DNA from: Methanolobus sp.
GTDB lineage: Archaea; Halobacteriota; Methanosarcinia; Methanosarcinales; Methanosarcinaceae
Length of the DNA: 64,000 nt
Reading direction: 5' to 3'
Assembly: GCA_029762595.1 (NCBI GenBank)
Contig: JARVGJ010000001.1
Span: 124,001-188,000 of the forward strand
Positions 55,606 through 64,000 of this stretch are shown here, piece by piece. The notes under the pieces were generated by a model. It had not been told where the DNA came from. It did not search any database and saw nothing but the letters and a program-made list of their open reading frames with translations. A program made the translations under genes and the position numbers. Within the stretch, counting starts at the first letter, position 1, and every line of letters starts with the position of its first letter.

Positions 55606-56423
55606 AGAACCTCATCCATACTCCCGCTCCTGAAACCTTGAAGGTCCAGGGCGACATAATTAAAACCCAGGTTCAGGAGGTAAGGAACGATATCTTCACG
55701 CATACCCAGCAGAAGGGGCATATCCTCACAGGATATCTCTATCCTTGCAATCCCGCTATGATCCCGCACCCTTAGTTCATGCAGCCCAAGTCGTATGAGA
55801 AAGTCCTCTGCCTTTTCCACCCTCTCAATGGAGTGCTTTGTGAGGGGAACACCGTAAGGAAAACGTGAAGCCAGACAGGGAAAAGGTTTTTTATCTGCAA
55901 CTGAAAGCCCGAGTTCACCTGCTATTTCCCTTATTTCCCTCTTATTGATGCTAAATTCAATGAACGGGGAATGCACAACATGCATAGCCTCATCTATTGC
56001 CTGCCTTCCGGGCCTGTAGACAGCAAGGTCAGAGACGTTACTGCCTTCTATGATCACATTGAACCCAAGCTCCTGCCTGACAGTATCCAGAACCTTTAAT
56101 ATCTCTTTTTTACAATAGTAGCACCTTTTTGGACCGTTCTCGCTTATCAAAGGAACCTGCAGTTCATCATAATCTACTGTCCTGTGAATGATGCCCATCT
56201 CCTCTGCCACTTTGATAGCGCATTTAAGTTCCCTCTCAGGAAAAGACTGAAGATTTACAGTTACAGCAACAGCATTATCCCCAAGTTCATCATGGGCCAG
56301 GTAAGCCAGGACAGAGCTGTCCACACCACCGGAAAAGGCAATGATGGCACTCTCCTTTTCAGATATTCCTTTTTTCAGCGACACTAACTTCGAGCTTAGC
56401 ATTTCGTCGGGCATTGATGGCAT
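55602..56423 (-). CDS. larE: LarE-type ATP-dependent sacrificial sulfur transferase
   Basis: A PP-loop ATPase that donates sulfur during synthesis of the nickel-pincer nucleotide of lactate racemase; similar proteins occur in archaea without lactate racemase. The PP-loop is FSGGVDSSVLAY, and KRCYYCKKEIL and KPFPCLASRFPYG give three Cys of the type that supports [4Fe-4S] LarE. Length about 273 aa. Start uncertain among several ATGs (56423, 56414). The larB and larC partners are not visible. Confidence 0.87.
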   Translation of the reverse strand: MPSMPDEMLSSKLVSLKKGISEKESAIIAFSGGVDSSVLAYLAHDELGDNAVAVTVNLQSFPERELKCAIKVAEEMGIIHRTVDYDELQVPLISENGPKRCYYCKKEILKVLDTVRQELGFNVIIEGSNVSDLAVYRPGRQAIDEAMHVVHSPFIEFSINKREIREIAGELGLSVADKKPFPCLASRFPYGVPLTKHSIERVEKAEDFLIRLGLHELRVRDHSGIARIEISCEDMPLLLGMREDIVPYLLNLGFNYVALDLQGFRSGSMDEVL

Positions 56424-56519
56424 ATACGGAATAAAGGAATATATTGTTAAGCATCCTTCACAAAGCATAAAATAGTGTTTAGACATATATCTGCAATACT
56501 TTTAAAATGGTGATAATGG

Positions 56520-57860
56520 ATGGCATTTTTTGGAACTAACGGAGTAAGGGGAATAGCTAACGAATACATAACCCCGCAACTGGCAATAGACGTTGCTCGT
56601 AGCCTTGGGACATATATGGGATCTAAAGGCGTGGTTGCCATTGGGAGGGACACAAGGGCATCCGGAGAGATGCTCAAATCCGCTGCAATAGCCGGTGCAT
56701 TATCAGCCGGCCTCACTGTTATCGATGTGGGTATCTGCCCCACGCCTTCCGTACAGTACTATGTGAAAGAACATACAGATGCGGGAATCGTTGTTACCGC
56801 ATCCCACAACCCCAGGGAATACAACGGCATAAAATTAATAGCAGGGGACGGAAGTGAACTATCAAGGGAAGGCGAGGCAGAAGTAGAGAAGATATACTAT
56901 TCAAAAGAATTCAGTGCTGCAGCATGGAACAGGACCGCAGACCTGCGCTATGACAGCAATGCCAATGAACTTTACCTTCAGGGAATAATCAATTCCGTGG
57001 ACCATGAGCTCATACGCAGTAAAAGATTCAGGGTCGTGGCAGACACCGGATGTGGTGCGGGGTCGGTGACACTTCCATTCCTCCTGCAGAGACTGGGATG
57101 TGAAGTCATAACCATCAACGGACAGGTTGACGGTACATTCCCATGGAGAAATCCGGAACCCACCCCGGATGTACTCACAGAACTTGCGGAACTGGTCCGA
57201 AGAACAGGGGCCAATATGGGTGTTGCCCAGGACGGGGATGCGGACAGGGCAGTATTCTTTGACGAGAACGGGGATTTCATTGAAGAAGAAGTACTGCTTG
57301 CAATGATGGCAAAATACGTACTCGAAAGGAAAAAAGGTCCTGTTGTCACTCCTGTCAGTTCATCATCCCGCATGCTGGACGTTGCAAATGAAGCAGGGGT
57401 TGAACTTGTCTGGACTGCCGTGGGATCCATCAACGTAGCGCGTAAGATGATGGAAACAGGAGCTGTCTTTGGAGGAGAGGGTAACGGAGGACTTATCTTC
57501 CCGGAGCACCAGTACTGCCGTGACGGGGCCATGGCATGCGCCAAGTTCCTGGAGATAATAGCAAATGGGCAGAACCTGTCAGAGCTTGCCAAAAGCGTAC
57601 CAGCATACTTTAACTCAAAAACTAAAGTACGGTCTGAGGACCTGCCGGCCACAATGGAAAAGGTCAGAAAGGAAGTACTCTCAAAGGACAATGAAGTCGA
57701 CACCACCGATGGTGTCAAGATATGGTATGATGATGGCTGGGTGCTTATACGGCCCTCTGGAACAGAGCCGATAATCCGAGTATTCGCAGAATCTAAAACA
57801 AAGGAAAGAGCTGATGCCCTGATGAATGAAGGGGTCGGACTGGTTAGCAGATCCGTATAA
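56520..57860 (+). CDS. Phosphoglucosamine/phosphomannomutase (GlmM/ManB-type)
   Basis: A 446-aa alpha-D-phosphohexomutase. The catalytic Ser is in VVTASHNPREYNG (about residues 92-104), the Mg loop reads QDGDADRAV (about 238-246), the sugar-binding loop is GGEGNGG, and the phosphate-binding loop is RPSGTEPIIRVFAE. It makes hexose-1-phosphates for cell-envelope or protein glycosylation; GlmM-type activity is most likely but ManB cannot be excluded. GGTGATAATGG precedes the ATG. Confidence 0.92.
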   Translation: MAFFGTNGVRGIANEYITPQLAIDVARSLGTYMGSKGVVAIGRDTRASGEMLKSAAIAGALSAGLTVIDVGICPTPSVQYYVKEHTDAGIVVTASHNPREYNGIKLIAGDGSELSREGEAEVEKIYYSKEFSAAAWNRTADLRYDSNANELYLQGIINSVDHELIRSKRFRVVADTGCGAGSVTLPFLLQRLGCEVITINGQVDGTFPWRNPEPTPDVLTELAELVRRTGANMGVAQDGDADRAVFFDENGDFIEEEVLLAMMAKYVLERKKGPVVTPVSSSSRMLDVANEAGVELVWTAVGSINVARKMMETGAVFGGEGNGGLIFPEHQYCRDGAMACAKFLEIIANGQNLSELAKSVPAYFNSKTKVRSEDLPATMEKVRKEVLSKDNEVDTTDGVKIWYDDGWVLIRPSGTEPIIRVFAESKTKERADALMNEGVGLVSRSV

Positions 57861-57866
57861 AGAACA

Positions 57867-58466
57867 TCATGCCTTCCCCCTGGATTCACCCAGGACGATG
57901 CCGGTTGCAATAAGATGAGCCACTCTCAGTGGTTCAGGTATGTTGCTTCTTGTGGATGAAAGCTTTACTATCCGGGCAGCTTCTTCGGTATCAATTCCAC
58001 AGCATTGCATGAATACCGGATTTGATACTTCCTTTGTTACAACTTTACTGATCTTTCCGGCCTTTATGATGATATTTAGTCTCTCATCCTTTTCTGGCAG
58101 CCAGGATAAAGCCGCTTCTATTTTCCTGAGATCCGGAAGGTTGCGCATTATAACAATGAACGGGATGCCAGTCTCATGGTTCAGACGAACTATGTCAACC
58201 GGATTAAAACCCCCGTAGGTCACTCCGTCAAGCATGACCACCCTTATTTGCGGGAAGTGCTTACTCCGGCGCACCATTGAACTGATGCGCTTTGTTGCAT
58301 CCATGCCATCCCTTGTAAGCTCAGAGCGAAGTACACCATCAAGCCACTGGCCTCCACGGAAAAAAGCTCCTACTATAGTAATGGTATCAGATATGAGTGC
58401 AGAGTCATCGATACCCAGTATACGGATCTCGTCTTTAATATGAAAATGTCCTTTGCCAGTATTCAC
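57867..58466 (-). CDS. DUF99 protein (endonuclease V-like)
   Basis: A 199-aa archaeal protein of the DUF99 family, whose fold resembles endonuclease V. The start is IRILGIDDSAL with conserved Asp, then MLDGVTYGGFNPVDI with a conserved Asp. The active-site Asp pattern is retained, but activity is not known. It is convergent with the mutase gene (6 bp apart). Confidence 0.85.
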   Translation of the reverse strand: MNTGKGHFHIKDEIRILGIDDSALISDTITIVGAFFRGGQWLDGVLRSELTRDGMDATKRISSMVRRSKHFPQIRVVMLDGVTYGGFNPVDIVRLNHETGIPFIVIMRNLPDLRKIEAALSWLPEKDERLNIIIKAGKISKVVTKEVSNPVFMQCCGIDTEEAARIVKLSSTRSNIPEPLRVAHLIATGIVLGESRGKA

Positions 58467-58515
58467 AGAAAATATTATGAAAATAGGTAATGAAGTAACT
58501 TGCCGGCGGGAATGC

Positions 58516-59805
58516 CTAAATGAACATCCCTTCCGGAAGGACTTCCTTTTTGATTTCTGTTTTTGACATTACCTTCTGCACAGACTCAAGGAAATCTGCC
58601 ATGCTGACCGAGTCCTTATCAAACCTTACAGCAAGCATACCTGCCTCCATGGCAATTGCATTGAGATCTGCACCGCTTGCGTTCTCGGTGAGTTTTGCCA
58701 GTTTCCTGAAATCAATGTCCTCTTCAATGGACATGAAACGAGTGTGTATCCTGAAGATATTTGCACGGGCCCCCTCATCCGGCATTGGCACATTGACTAT
58801 CCTGTCAAACCTGCCAGGCCTGAGTATCGCAGGATCGAGTACGTCCAGCCTGTTAGTGGCTGCGATTATCCTTACATCACCCCTGTTATCGAATCCATCC
58901 ATTTCAGCAAGCAGTTGCATCAGGGTCCGCTGTACCTCGCGGTCGGCACCATTGGTATCGTTCAGGCGCCTTGAAGCTATTGCATCCAGTTCATCTATAA
59001 AGACTATGCTTGGAGACTTCTTCCTTGCCATGTCGAAAAGTTCCCTGACAAGTTTTGCACCGTCGCCGATGTATTTCTGGATCAGTTCTGACCCCACCAC
59101 ACGGATGAAAGTAGCTTCTGTCCTGTGTGCAACGGCCTTGGCCAGCAGGGTCTTACCAGTGCCTGGCGCACCATAAAGGAGAACACCCTTTGGAGGTGTA
59201 ATACCTATACGTTTGAATGTCTCGGGCTTTGTCAAAGGCAGTTCAACGGATTCTATCAGTTCCTGTATCTGTTCATCCAGTCCTCCGATATCCTGGTAAT
59301 TAACATCCTGTGATTCCAGTACTTCCATTGCAGAGACTTCCGGATCCTCACTTGTTGGGATGACTTCCACTATCGCAAGTGTCTGCTGATTCAGTGCAAC
59401 CTTTGCACCCGGGACCAGTGAACCTTCATTAAGGTACTGCGATACGTTCACCATGAACTGCGGGCCTGTGGAACTCCTCACAAGTATTTTCTCCTCAGTG
59501 ATGACATCCATTATAGTTGCCACTACAAGAGGAACGGTCTTGAGACGGTCGATCTCTGCCTGTAACCTGCGCACCTCACGCTCGTATTTGAGTTTCTGGC
59601 TCTCTACGAAACGTTTTTCAGATTCTATCTGGTCGCATTGTTCTTTCAGGAGATTGTTCCTGGACTCAAGCTGTCTCATACGATCCAGCAGATATTTGGA
59701 AAAATCTTCCTCACTGTCCGAACCGACGTAGTCATAATCAGACTTGTTCACAGAAGTAAAATCATATCTTCTGTTCTCAAAGTCACTGTCGCTTGTTTCG
59801 CTCAT
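58516..59805 (-). CDS. pan: Proteasome-activating nucleotidase (PAN)
   Basis: Hexameric AAA+ unfoldase that feeds the 20S proteasome. An N-terminal coiled coil (residues about 20-75) leads to an OB domain, then Walker [12 protein letters not shown], Walker [11 protein letters not shown], and the arginine fingers in RPGRFDRIV. The C-terminus ends in a hydrophobic-Phe-X tail (MFI), the gate-opening HbYX-like motif with Phe instead of Tyr. ATG 59805 (MSETSD) has GGAG 4 nt upstream. Confidence 0.95.
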   Translation of the reverse strand: MSETSDSDFENRRYDFTSVNKSDYDYVGSDSEEDFSKYLLDRMRQLESRNNLLKEQCDQIESEKRFVESQKLKYEREVRRLQAEIDRLKTVPLVVATIMDVITEEKILVRSSTGPQFMVNVSQYLNEGSLVPGAKVALNQQTLAIVEVIPTSEDPEVSAMEVLESQDVNYQDIGGLDEQIQELIESVELPLTKPETFKRIGITPPKGVLLYGAPGTGKTLLAKAVAHRTEATFIRVVGSELIQKYIGDGAKLVRELFDMARKKSPSIVFIDELDAIASRRLNDTNGADREVQRTLMQLLAEMDGFDNRGDVRIIAATNRLDVLDPAILRPGRFDRIVNVPMPDEGARANIFRIHTRFMSIEEDIDFRKLAKLTENASGADLNAIAMEAGMLAVRFDKDSVSMADFLESVQKVMSKTEIKKEVLPEGMFI

Positions 59806-59887
59806 GTGTCTCCGAATAATATTTAAGTGCAAAGGGTATATAGCCCTTTCGTAAAGATGAGATTAGACCCTTTATGAGTTGAGATCT

Positions 59888-60376
59888 ATGCAGTGTGAAA
59901 TATGTGGCGCTGAAATAAGAGGCGATTCTTTTAAAGTTAGCATTGAAGGTAGTGAACTTACAGCATGTGGGAGGTGTTCACAGTACGGGAATGCTGTTGG
60001 AAAACGCAGCCCGGTATCAAAGAAAGTTGCACCTGAAACACGTGGCCCCCTTAGTCAGGGAACCCGCAGACCTCCTAAAAAGGTCCCTGGAATGATAGTT
60101 GATGAACTTATTGACAATTATGACCAGGTCATAAGGGAAGCCAGGGAGAGCAGGAAATGGTCACATGACCAGTTGGCCGCAAAGACGAAGGAAAAAGCAA
60201 CGCTTATCAAAAAGATAGAGCGTGGCGAGATCGTGCCCGAGGATGACGTACGTCAGAAGATAGAAAAAGCCCTTGACATCAAGCTTACAGAAAGAACAGG
60301 CGAAGATGACTGGAGTGGAGAACGCCTGAACCGTGGCACAACTCTGGGTGATATTGTGACGATCAAACGCAAATAA
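59888..60376 (+). CDS. MBF1-type zinc-ribbon HTH transcription factor
   Basis: A 162-aa archaeal multiprotein-bridging-factor homologue. An N-terminal zinc ribbon (CEICG ... CGRC) is linked by a basic segment to a XRE-type helix-turn-helix (about residues 85-140, SHDQLAAKTKEKATLIKKIE). Such proteins bind the ribosome and coactivate transcription. ATG 59888 is used; the frame is open three codons upstream. It is divergent from pan and 17 bp before proC. Confidence 0.9.
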   Translation: MQCEICGAEIRGDSFKVSIEGSELTACGRCSQYGNAVGKRSPVSKKVAPETRGPLSQGTRRPPKKVPGMIVDELIDNYDQVIREARESRKWSHDQLAAKTKEKATLIKKIERGEIVPEDDVRQKIEKALDIKLTERTGEDDWSGERLNRGTTLGDIVTIKRK

Positions 60377-60393
60377 GAAAAGAAGATGATAAA

Positions 60394-61209
60394 ATGAATC
60401 TGCAAGGTAAGAAACTGGGTTTCATAGGTACCGGTAAAATGGGAGGAGCTTTGATAAAAGGCATATGTGATGCCGGTCTATTATCACCTTCCGATGTATA
60501 TGCAAGTGACCTGTATGAACCATCTCTTGATGAATTGAAGCAGGATGTTGGGATCAATGCAGATACAGATAATTTAGTAACGGTCAGGAATTCCGATATA
60601 ATCGTCCTTGCGGTCAAACCACAGATACTAAGGAAAGTCATAAACTCCATTAAGGACGATGTTACAGCTGACAAACTGATAATCTCGATAGCTGCCGGCG
60701 TGAAACTAGAGGACATTGAAGGTGAATTCAATGAAGGGACGCGTGTTGTAAGGGTCATGCCAAACATAGCTGCAACTGTCAATGAAGCGGCTTCTGCCGT
60801 AACCCAGGGAAAGAGTGCCTCTAAAGAAGACACAGAAATAACCCTCACAATATTCCGTTCCGTTGGAAGTGCCATCCAGGTACCCGAGAATCTCATGGAT
60901 GCCGTGACAGGACTATCGGGCAGTGGCCCTGCATACGTGTTCCCTGTGATAGAGGCAATGGCGGATGGTGCGGTTTACGAAGGACTTGACAGATCCAGTG
61001 CATTGATACTCGCCGCCCAGACAGTGATGGGTGCTGCAAAAATGGTACTTGAGACCGGGATGCACCCAGGAGAACTAAAAGATATGGTAACCTCGCCTGC
61101 CGGGACTACCATACGTGGCATTCGCATCCTGGAAGAGAGCGGTGTAAGGGCTGCTTTTATGAAGGCCGTTATAGAATCATCTAACCGTTCAAAAGAACTT
61201 GCAAAATAA
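60394..61209 (+). CDS. proC: Pyrroline-5-carboxylate reductase
   Basis: Last step of proline synthesis, NAD(P)H-dependent. The Rossmann loop reads FIGTGKMGGALIKG (residues about 9-22), and the substrate region LSGSGPAYVFPVIEAM and SPAGTTIRGI are family signatures; length 271 aa is normal. A ribosome site AAGAAGAT lies just before the ATG. The rest of the proline pathway is not in the window. Confidence 0.93.
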   Translation: MNLQGKKLGFIGTGKMGGALIKGICDAGLLSPSDVYASDLYEPSLDELKQDVGINADTDNLVTVRNSDIIVLAVKPQILRKVINSIKDDVTADKLIISIAAGVKLEDIEGEFNEGTRVVRVMPNIAATVNEAASAVTQGKSASKEDTEITLTIFRSVGSAIQVPENLMDAVTGLSGSGPAYVFPVIEAMADGAVYEGLDRSSALILAAQTVMGAAKMVLETGMHPGELKDMVTSPAGTTIRGIRILEESGVRAAFMKAVIESSNRSKELAK

Positions 61210-61381
61210 TCCTGAACCCTGAAAAATATCATATCTATCCCTTCCTGATAGAAAAGTTTATTACATTAAAAAGTTTTAACTATAAATAAGCTAGGAAATC
61301 CAGGCATTTAGAGTGCGGGAACCTAAAAAACGTAAGCTAAAAAACATATTATGGAAAAACTGAACAGGGGGATTTTCTGGA

Positions 61382-61750
61382 ATGGGGATTGGAGTTAAAT
61401 CATTTGCTGTTATCAGAGGCGATAATGCAGACAAGGTCAATGTTGCTTTACATGACCTTGAGCACTACGGACGGATGAGATTTGTATCGAAGCCAAAACG
61501 TATAGAACCGATTTACGCGGATAATTTGCTGGTTAGCGTTGCAGGTGTGCCACTGCGGGCCAAATGTAATTCTGCAGCGCTGGTTGAGCTTGACAACAAC
61601 GCAGGAGCAGCTATAAGCAAACTTAGGAAGATACATCCTCCGGCACATGTGGTCATAGTAAGTCCAAGGCATCAGGCATATGAGGAGCTTATGGATAAAT
61701 CAGAGCTTTATCCTGAGTTTGAGCGTACTTTTGAGCCTCAGCACCACTGA
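61382..61750 (+). CDS. DUF356 archaeal protein
   Basis: A 122-aa protein of the methanogen family DUF356. It begins MGIGVKSFAVIRGDNADKV, and has a KCNSAALVELDNNAGAAI segment and a C-terminal HVVIVSPRHQAYEEL. No catalytic motif is recognised. GGGGATTTTCTGG lies near the ATG. Function unknown. Confidence 0.82.
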   Translation: MGIGVKSFAVIRGDNADKVNVALHDLEHYGRMRFVSKPKRIEPIYADNLLVSVAGVPLRAKCNSAALVELDNNAGAAISKLRKIHPPAHVVIVSPRHQAYEELMDKSELYPEFERTFEPQHH

Positions 61751-61764
61751 CATCCAACAATTCA

Positions 61765-62232
61765 TCAAAAAGGATCATTATCATCCGTGGCTTTGGTTAT
61801 ATTCTTAAGCTTACCAATGTAACCAGGAAGACTTTCAACATCTTTGATCTCCTTCTGTACAAGAGAAACAATGAGTTCCCTTATTCTGGTCTCAGGAGTA
61901 CTGCCCAGGGACTGCAGGTTTTCTACAAGCTTTGAAGCAAGTATATCCCCCCTACGATCCCAGTCCGTAAGTATAACGACCTTCTTACCGGTTTTAGACA
62001 GCTCTTCACAGAAATGCATCAGTGGATGGTGGGTGGCAGGACGAAGATCGCCATCCAATCCAAGAGACTTTAAAGCTGCAATGTCCCTTTTACCTTCCAC
62101 AACAACTATAGAATCCCTGTCAGCAAGTTCCTGCAGTTCACTTAACAGTTCCTCCGCCATTTCCAGCCTTTTCTGATAAACAGCCATAGGCGCTTTCAGT
62201 GGTCTTGCAGGATGAGAGCTTCTTTTTTGCAT
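61765..62232 (-). CDS. TOPRIM-domain protein (UPF0292)
   Basis: A 155-aa protein with a TOPRIM domain (residues about 40-120): the Glu in VVVEGKRDIAALK and the Asp-x-Asp in LTDWDRRGD are the metal-binding residues. Related small TOPRIM proteins include RNase M5 and primase-like enzymes. The N-terminal 20 residues are basic. The ATG at 62232 has GGAAATCTT upstream; an internal ATG at 62187 is possible. Function unknown. Confidence 0.83.
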   Translation of the reverse strand: MQKRSSHPARPLKAPMAVYQKRLEMAEELLSELQELADRDSIVVVEGKRDIAALKSLGLDGDLRPATHHPLMHFCEELSKTGKKVVILTDWDRRGDILASKLVENLQSLGSTPETRIRELIVSLVQKEIKDVESLPGYIGKLKNITKATDDNDPF

Positions 62233-62294
62233 AAGATTTCCAGCACAATATCTTGTTCAATATCATTAGGAGTTACCTGTCATCTGATTAAAGA

Positions 62295-62310
62295 CTGACC
62301 TTCAGGTCAG
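62295..62310 (-). terminator. Small hairpin, possible terminator
   Basis: CTGACC/GGTCAG with loop TTCA, between the TOPRIM gene and the microprotein unit; on the minus strand it is followed by a short T-rich run. Could end the microprotein transcript. Confidence 0.35.
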
Positions 62311-62377
62311 CAAAAAGACAAATAAATAGGAACAAATTAGGTTAAGCTAAACAAAGTTAGATAAATAAAATAAGCAT

Positions 62378-62462
62378 TTACAAGCAAATATCCTGTCGCA
62401 ACAAAGCAAACTTATGGGATCAGGAGGGTTGTTGGCGACAGGAATGTAATATTTACTTGTAA
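62378..62462 (-). ncRNA. Long hairpin at the 3' end of the microprotein message
   Basis: TTACAAGCAAATAT (62378-62391) pairs with ATATTTACTTGTAA (62449-62462) with one mismatch, and CCTGTCGC plus AACAA (from 62392) pairs with TTGTTGGCGACAGG (62429-62442), leaving a 6-nt bulge. The 24-nt loop reads CCCTCCTGATCCC... on the minus strand, an anti-Shine-Dalgarno-like sequence. The outer arm includes the stop codon of the 26-codon frame. It may be a regulatory RNA, a 3' UTR structure, or both. Confidence 0.45.
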
Positions 62463-62533
62463 TAACGAACAAAATCTTCGAACTGTTCATAATAGCTTGC
62501 TCTTTCTACCAGGTTTTCGAAATATTCATCCAT
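62453..62533 (-). CDS. 26-aa microprotein
   Basis: A frame of 26 codons beginning MDEYFENLVERASYYE and ending RYYK, amphipathic and rich in aromatic and acidic residues. A textbook ribosome site GAGGT lies 7 nt before the ATG, and a TATA-like GTATATTAAA stands about 38 bp before it, giving a leader of about 13 nt. The message continues into a long hairpin. Its own promoter and ribosome site argue that it is expressed. Function unknown. Confidence 0.55.
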   Translation of the reverse strand: MDEYFENLVERASYYEQFEDFVRYYK

Positions 62534-62566
62534 GTATTACACCTCAGATACCAGATTGCCTTCGGT

Positions 62567-62576
62567 GTATATTAAA
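62567..62576 (-). promoter_or_regulatory. TATA box of the microprotein gene
   Basis: On the minus strand TTTAATATAC lies about 25 bp before the predicted transcription start near 62546, just ahead of the GAGGT ribosome site. Confidence 0.45.
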
Positions 62577-62622
62577 TAAAAGGAAGCGTGGTGAAAGTAT
62601 TAAGATTGCAATTGCCCAGGGA

Positions 62623-62949
62623 TCAATCGGAATGTTGCGGTAATTTTTCTTTTAATTTCACCAATATAGCCGAATACTCAGCATTGGCCAAAAGCAGGGA
62701 TTTTTTAGAACTATGCATGCCACGTATTATAGACACATCAGACATCTTCAAAGCAAAAATATCTGCAAGAGTAAATCTTAATTGTTCGTTGGCCTTGTCC
62801 TTGTGAGCGTTCTCAGATAAGCGCACCTCTATACGCTTTCTCCAGGGATTATAGCCGCTTGGGACAGAAATGGTTTTAGAACCTGGTGTTACCTCTATGT
62901 CAATAAGAACACCGGCATCGGTCTTTTTCAATGCATCCTCAAAAGACAT
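62623..62949 (-). CDS. DUF167/YggU-family protein
   Basis: A 108-aa protein of the UPF0235 (DUF167) family. VTPGSKTISVPSGYNPWRKRIEVRL is the central pattern, with KDKANEQL following (about residues 50-57), a typical family stretch. The function is unknown in all domains. ATG 62949 has no strong ribosome site. The gene lies upstream of the microprotein unit on the same strand, but the latter has its own promoter. Confidence 0.87.
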   Translation of the reverse strand: MSFEDALKKTDAGVLIDIEVTPGSKTISVPSGYNPWRKRIEVRLSENAHKDKANEQLRFTLADIFALKMSDVSIIRGMHSSKKSLLLANAEYSAILVKLKEKLPQHSD

Positions 62950-63291
62950 ATCTTATCAACCCGAAACACAAGAAAAAAATCACATGTGATGTGAAAAATA
63001 GTGATCTTAAAGGATAGTGCTGTCGTCTGACGCACTAACTCCGGGAGATCATCCTAGATGGAATTTCCGCTGTCCTTCCCGGTTTCCCTCGTGACAGGCA
63101 TTTATCACACTATCCGGTGTAACGTATTGAGGTTGTCTGTACAATCACTGATAGGCTCTGCCATGCTCTCATGCAAGGACCTAACAATACGCACTTTAAT
63201 AGAGTATATATACACATATAAAGATGTCGTCACTGTATCCACATATCTGCTATAAGTGCTTATAAATAATGACAAACATAGATGATTGTCC
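62950..63291. other. Intergenic region with a leaderless promoter
   Basis: About 340 bases without a supported gene. It is the divergent region between DUF167 and the amidohydrolase. Besides the TATA box near 63260, a GC-richer part (63020-63120) has no clear stable fold that I could identify. Confidence 0.4.
63260..63268 (+). promoter_or_regulatory. TATA box of the amidohydrolase gene
   Basis: TTATAAATA is centred about 28 bp before ATG 63292. No ribosome site is visible, so a leaderless message is predicted. Confidence 0.5.
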
Positions 63292-64000
63292 ATGCCATGC
63301 GAACAGACAATCCAGGGGAAGATAATATACGGACCTGAAGCTGAGGTCATTGAAGGTTATGTAGTCATAGATGACGGGATCATCAAAGAAGTCCATGAAA
63401 AGAAGAATTATTCCGCAAACATCATCGCACCCTGTTTTGTCAATGCACATACCCACATAGGGGATTCTGTATGCAAAGACCCTGTTCTTGGGATAAAAGA
63501 AGGCCATTATATCCGAAGGGACCTGAGCCAGTTAGTGCAGCCTCCACACGGACTCAAGCACAGGATACTGAAACAGACACCACACCGGAAGATGGTGGAT
63601 GCCATGAGCAGTTCACTGAGGGATATGAACAATACAGGTACATGCGCTTTTGCTGATTTCAGGGAAGGAGGGGCCAAAGGAGTACTTGCATTAAAAGAAG
63701 CACTCGGATATTCCGATATCGAAGCCAGAATATTCGGCAGACCTGTTAATTATGGAGGAAAACATGATATCTCAACTGAACTGGAAGAACTCCTTGAAAA
63801 CACAGATGGCCTTGGGATGAGCGGGGCAAATGACATTGACATGGATATCCTGGAAACTGTCAGGCATGAAGCATTAAAGAAAGGTAAGACCTTTGCTATC
63901 CACGCAGGAGAGAGCAGAAGGGATGATATCGATAAAGCGTTGTCACTTGATCCTGACATTCTGATACATATGACCCAGGCAAGCCAGAATGATCTCAGGG
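63292..64000 (+). CDS. Amidohydrolase-family protein, 3'-truncated by the window edge
   Basis: The frame is open from ATG 63292 to the last base (236 codons visible). It begins MPCEQTIQGKIIYGPEAEVI, and after the small beta domain the metal-binding HxH is seen in FVNAHTHIGDS (about residues 49-59). A later His is in FAIHAGES (about residue 200). These fit the cytosine deaminase/chlorohydrolase-like class of metal hydrolases acting on a cyclic amidine or amide. The substrate cannot be told. Since the end is missing, the class of the last metal ligands is unseen. Confidence 0.85.
   Translation, partial: MPCEQTIQGKIIYGPEAEVIEGYVVIDDGIIKEVHEKKNYSANIIAPCFVNAHTHIGDSVCKDPVLGIKEGHYIRRDLSQLVQPPHGLKHRILKQTPHRKMVDAMSSSLRDMNNTGTCAFADFREGGAKGVLALKEALGYSDIEARIFGRPVNYGGKHDISTELEELLENTDGLGMSGANDIDMDILETVRHEALKKGKTFAIHAGESRRDDIDKALSLDPDILIHMTQASQNDLR

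Noticed and set aside
56978-57910. 310-codon minus-strand frame opposite the phosphohexomutase
   Set aside because: The plus strand carries all catalytic motifs of the mutase; the antisense frame is Ser/Pro-rich as expected from a shadow.
58520-59176. 218-codon plus-strand frame opposite pan
   Set aside because: Shadow of the conserved AAA+ region on the other strand.
63105-63507. Minus-strand frames opposite the amidohydrolase start
   Set aside because: The plus-strand frame has the HxH metal motif and a promoter; these are shadows.

Overview
The window looks like a chromosome segment from a methanogenic archaeon of the Methanosarcinales, probably family Methanosarcinaceae. The evidence is a cysteate synthase-type coenzyme M (CoM) operon, sulfopyruvate decarboxylase, methanogenesis marker protein 16, CofD for F420, SepCysS for tRNA-dependent cysteine synthesis, PAN, archaeal RpoL, Csl4 and aIF2-beta, and a PEF-CTERM surface protein. 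The genus cannot be fixed from this sequence alone. Genes are densely packed in operons with 4-8 bp overlaps. Many starts are either leaderless (TATA box about 26 bp upstream of the start) or carry a GGAGG/GGTGA-type ribosome site. I saw no rRNA, CRISPR array, prophage or complete IS element.

Layout. 1-0.9 kb: 3' part of tyrS. 0.9-8 kb: an unknown soluble protein, then the CoM region. In that region a marker-16 metalloprotein gene on the plus strand converges on a six-gene minus-strand operon: cysteate synthase, ABC ATPase, HypB-like GTPase, Fe-S protein, comD, comE. 8-15.5 kb: three TPR proteins, one of them exported and 1049 aa, around a YigZ-family gene. 15.5-21.6 kb: a structured-RNA candidate, then membrane proteins (MscS, PrsW-type protease), a CBS-domain protein and a gamma-carbonic anhydrase-like protein. 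21.6-24 kb: a gene-poor stretch with tRNA-Gly, two tiny zinc-ribbon proteins, a DUF1699-like gene and a second RNA candidate. 24-26.9 kb: MscS, SepCysS and a 260-bp MITE-like element.

26.9-34.7 kb: an information-processing operon (hpt, dph2, METTL5-like, csl4, rpoL), a ChlI/ChlD-type chelatase pair, and cofD. 34.8-40.2 kb: HD hydrolase, LpdD-like/UbiX pair, orphan ABC-2 permease, tRNA-Pro, MoaD-like, MoeA and a FluC pair. 40.3-46.7 kb: a thioredoxin-CcdA fusion with a secreted Cys protein, DUF190, YhbY, a RecA-like protein, MoaB, DUF1786, then L10e and aIF2-beta. 46.8-51.8 kb: KaiC-like ATPase plus radical SAM enzyme, TrpRS and PheRS alpha. 51.9-64 kb: a DUF362-ferredoxin protein, a PEF-CTERM protein, a larE operon, GlmM-type mutase, DUF99, PAN, MBF1, ProC, DUF356, TOPRIM, a 26-aa microprotein with a long hairpin, DUF167 and the start of an amidohydrolase.

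The most interesting region is the CoM locus. It gathers every step from phosphoserine to sulfoacetaldehyde. Next to them sits a paralogue of an enzyme family known to turn an aldehyde into a thiol, plus three uncharacterised Fe-S/NTPase genes locked into the same operon. These are good candidates for the incompletely defined last step(s) of CoM synthesis.
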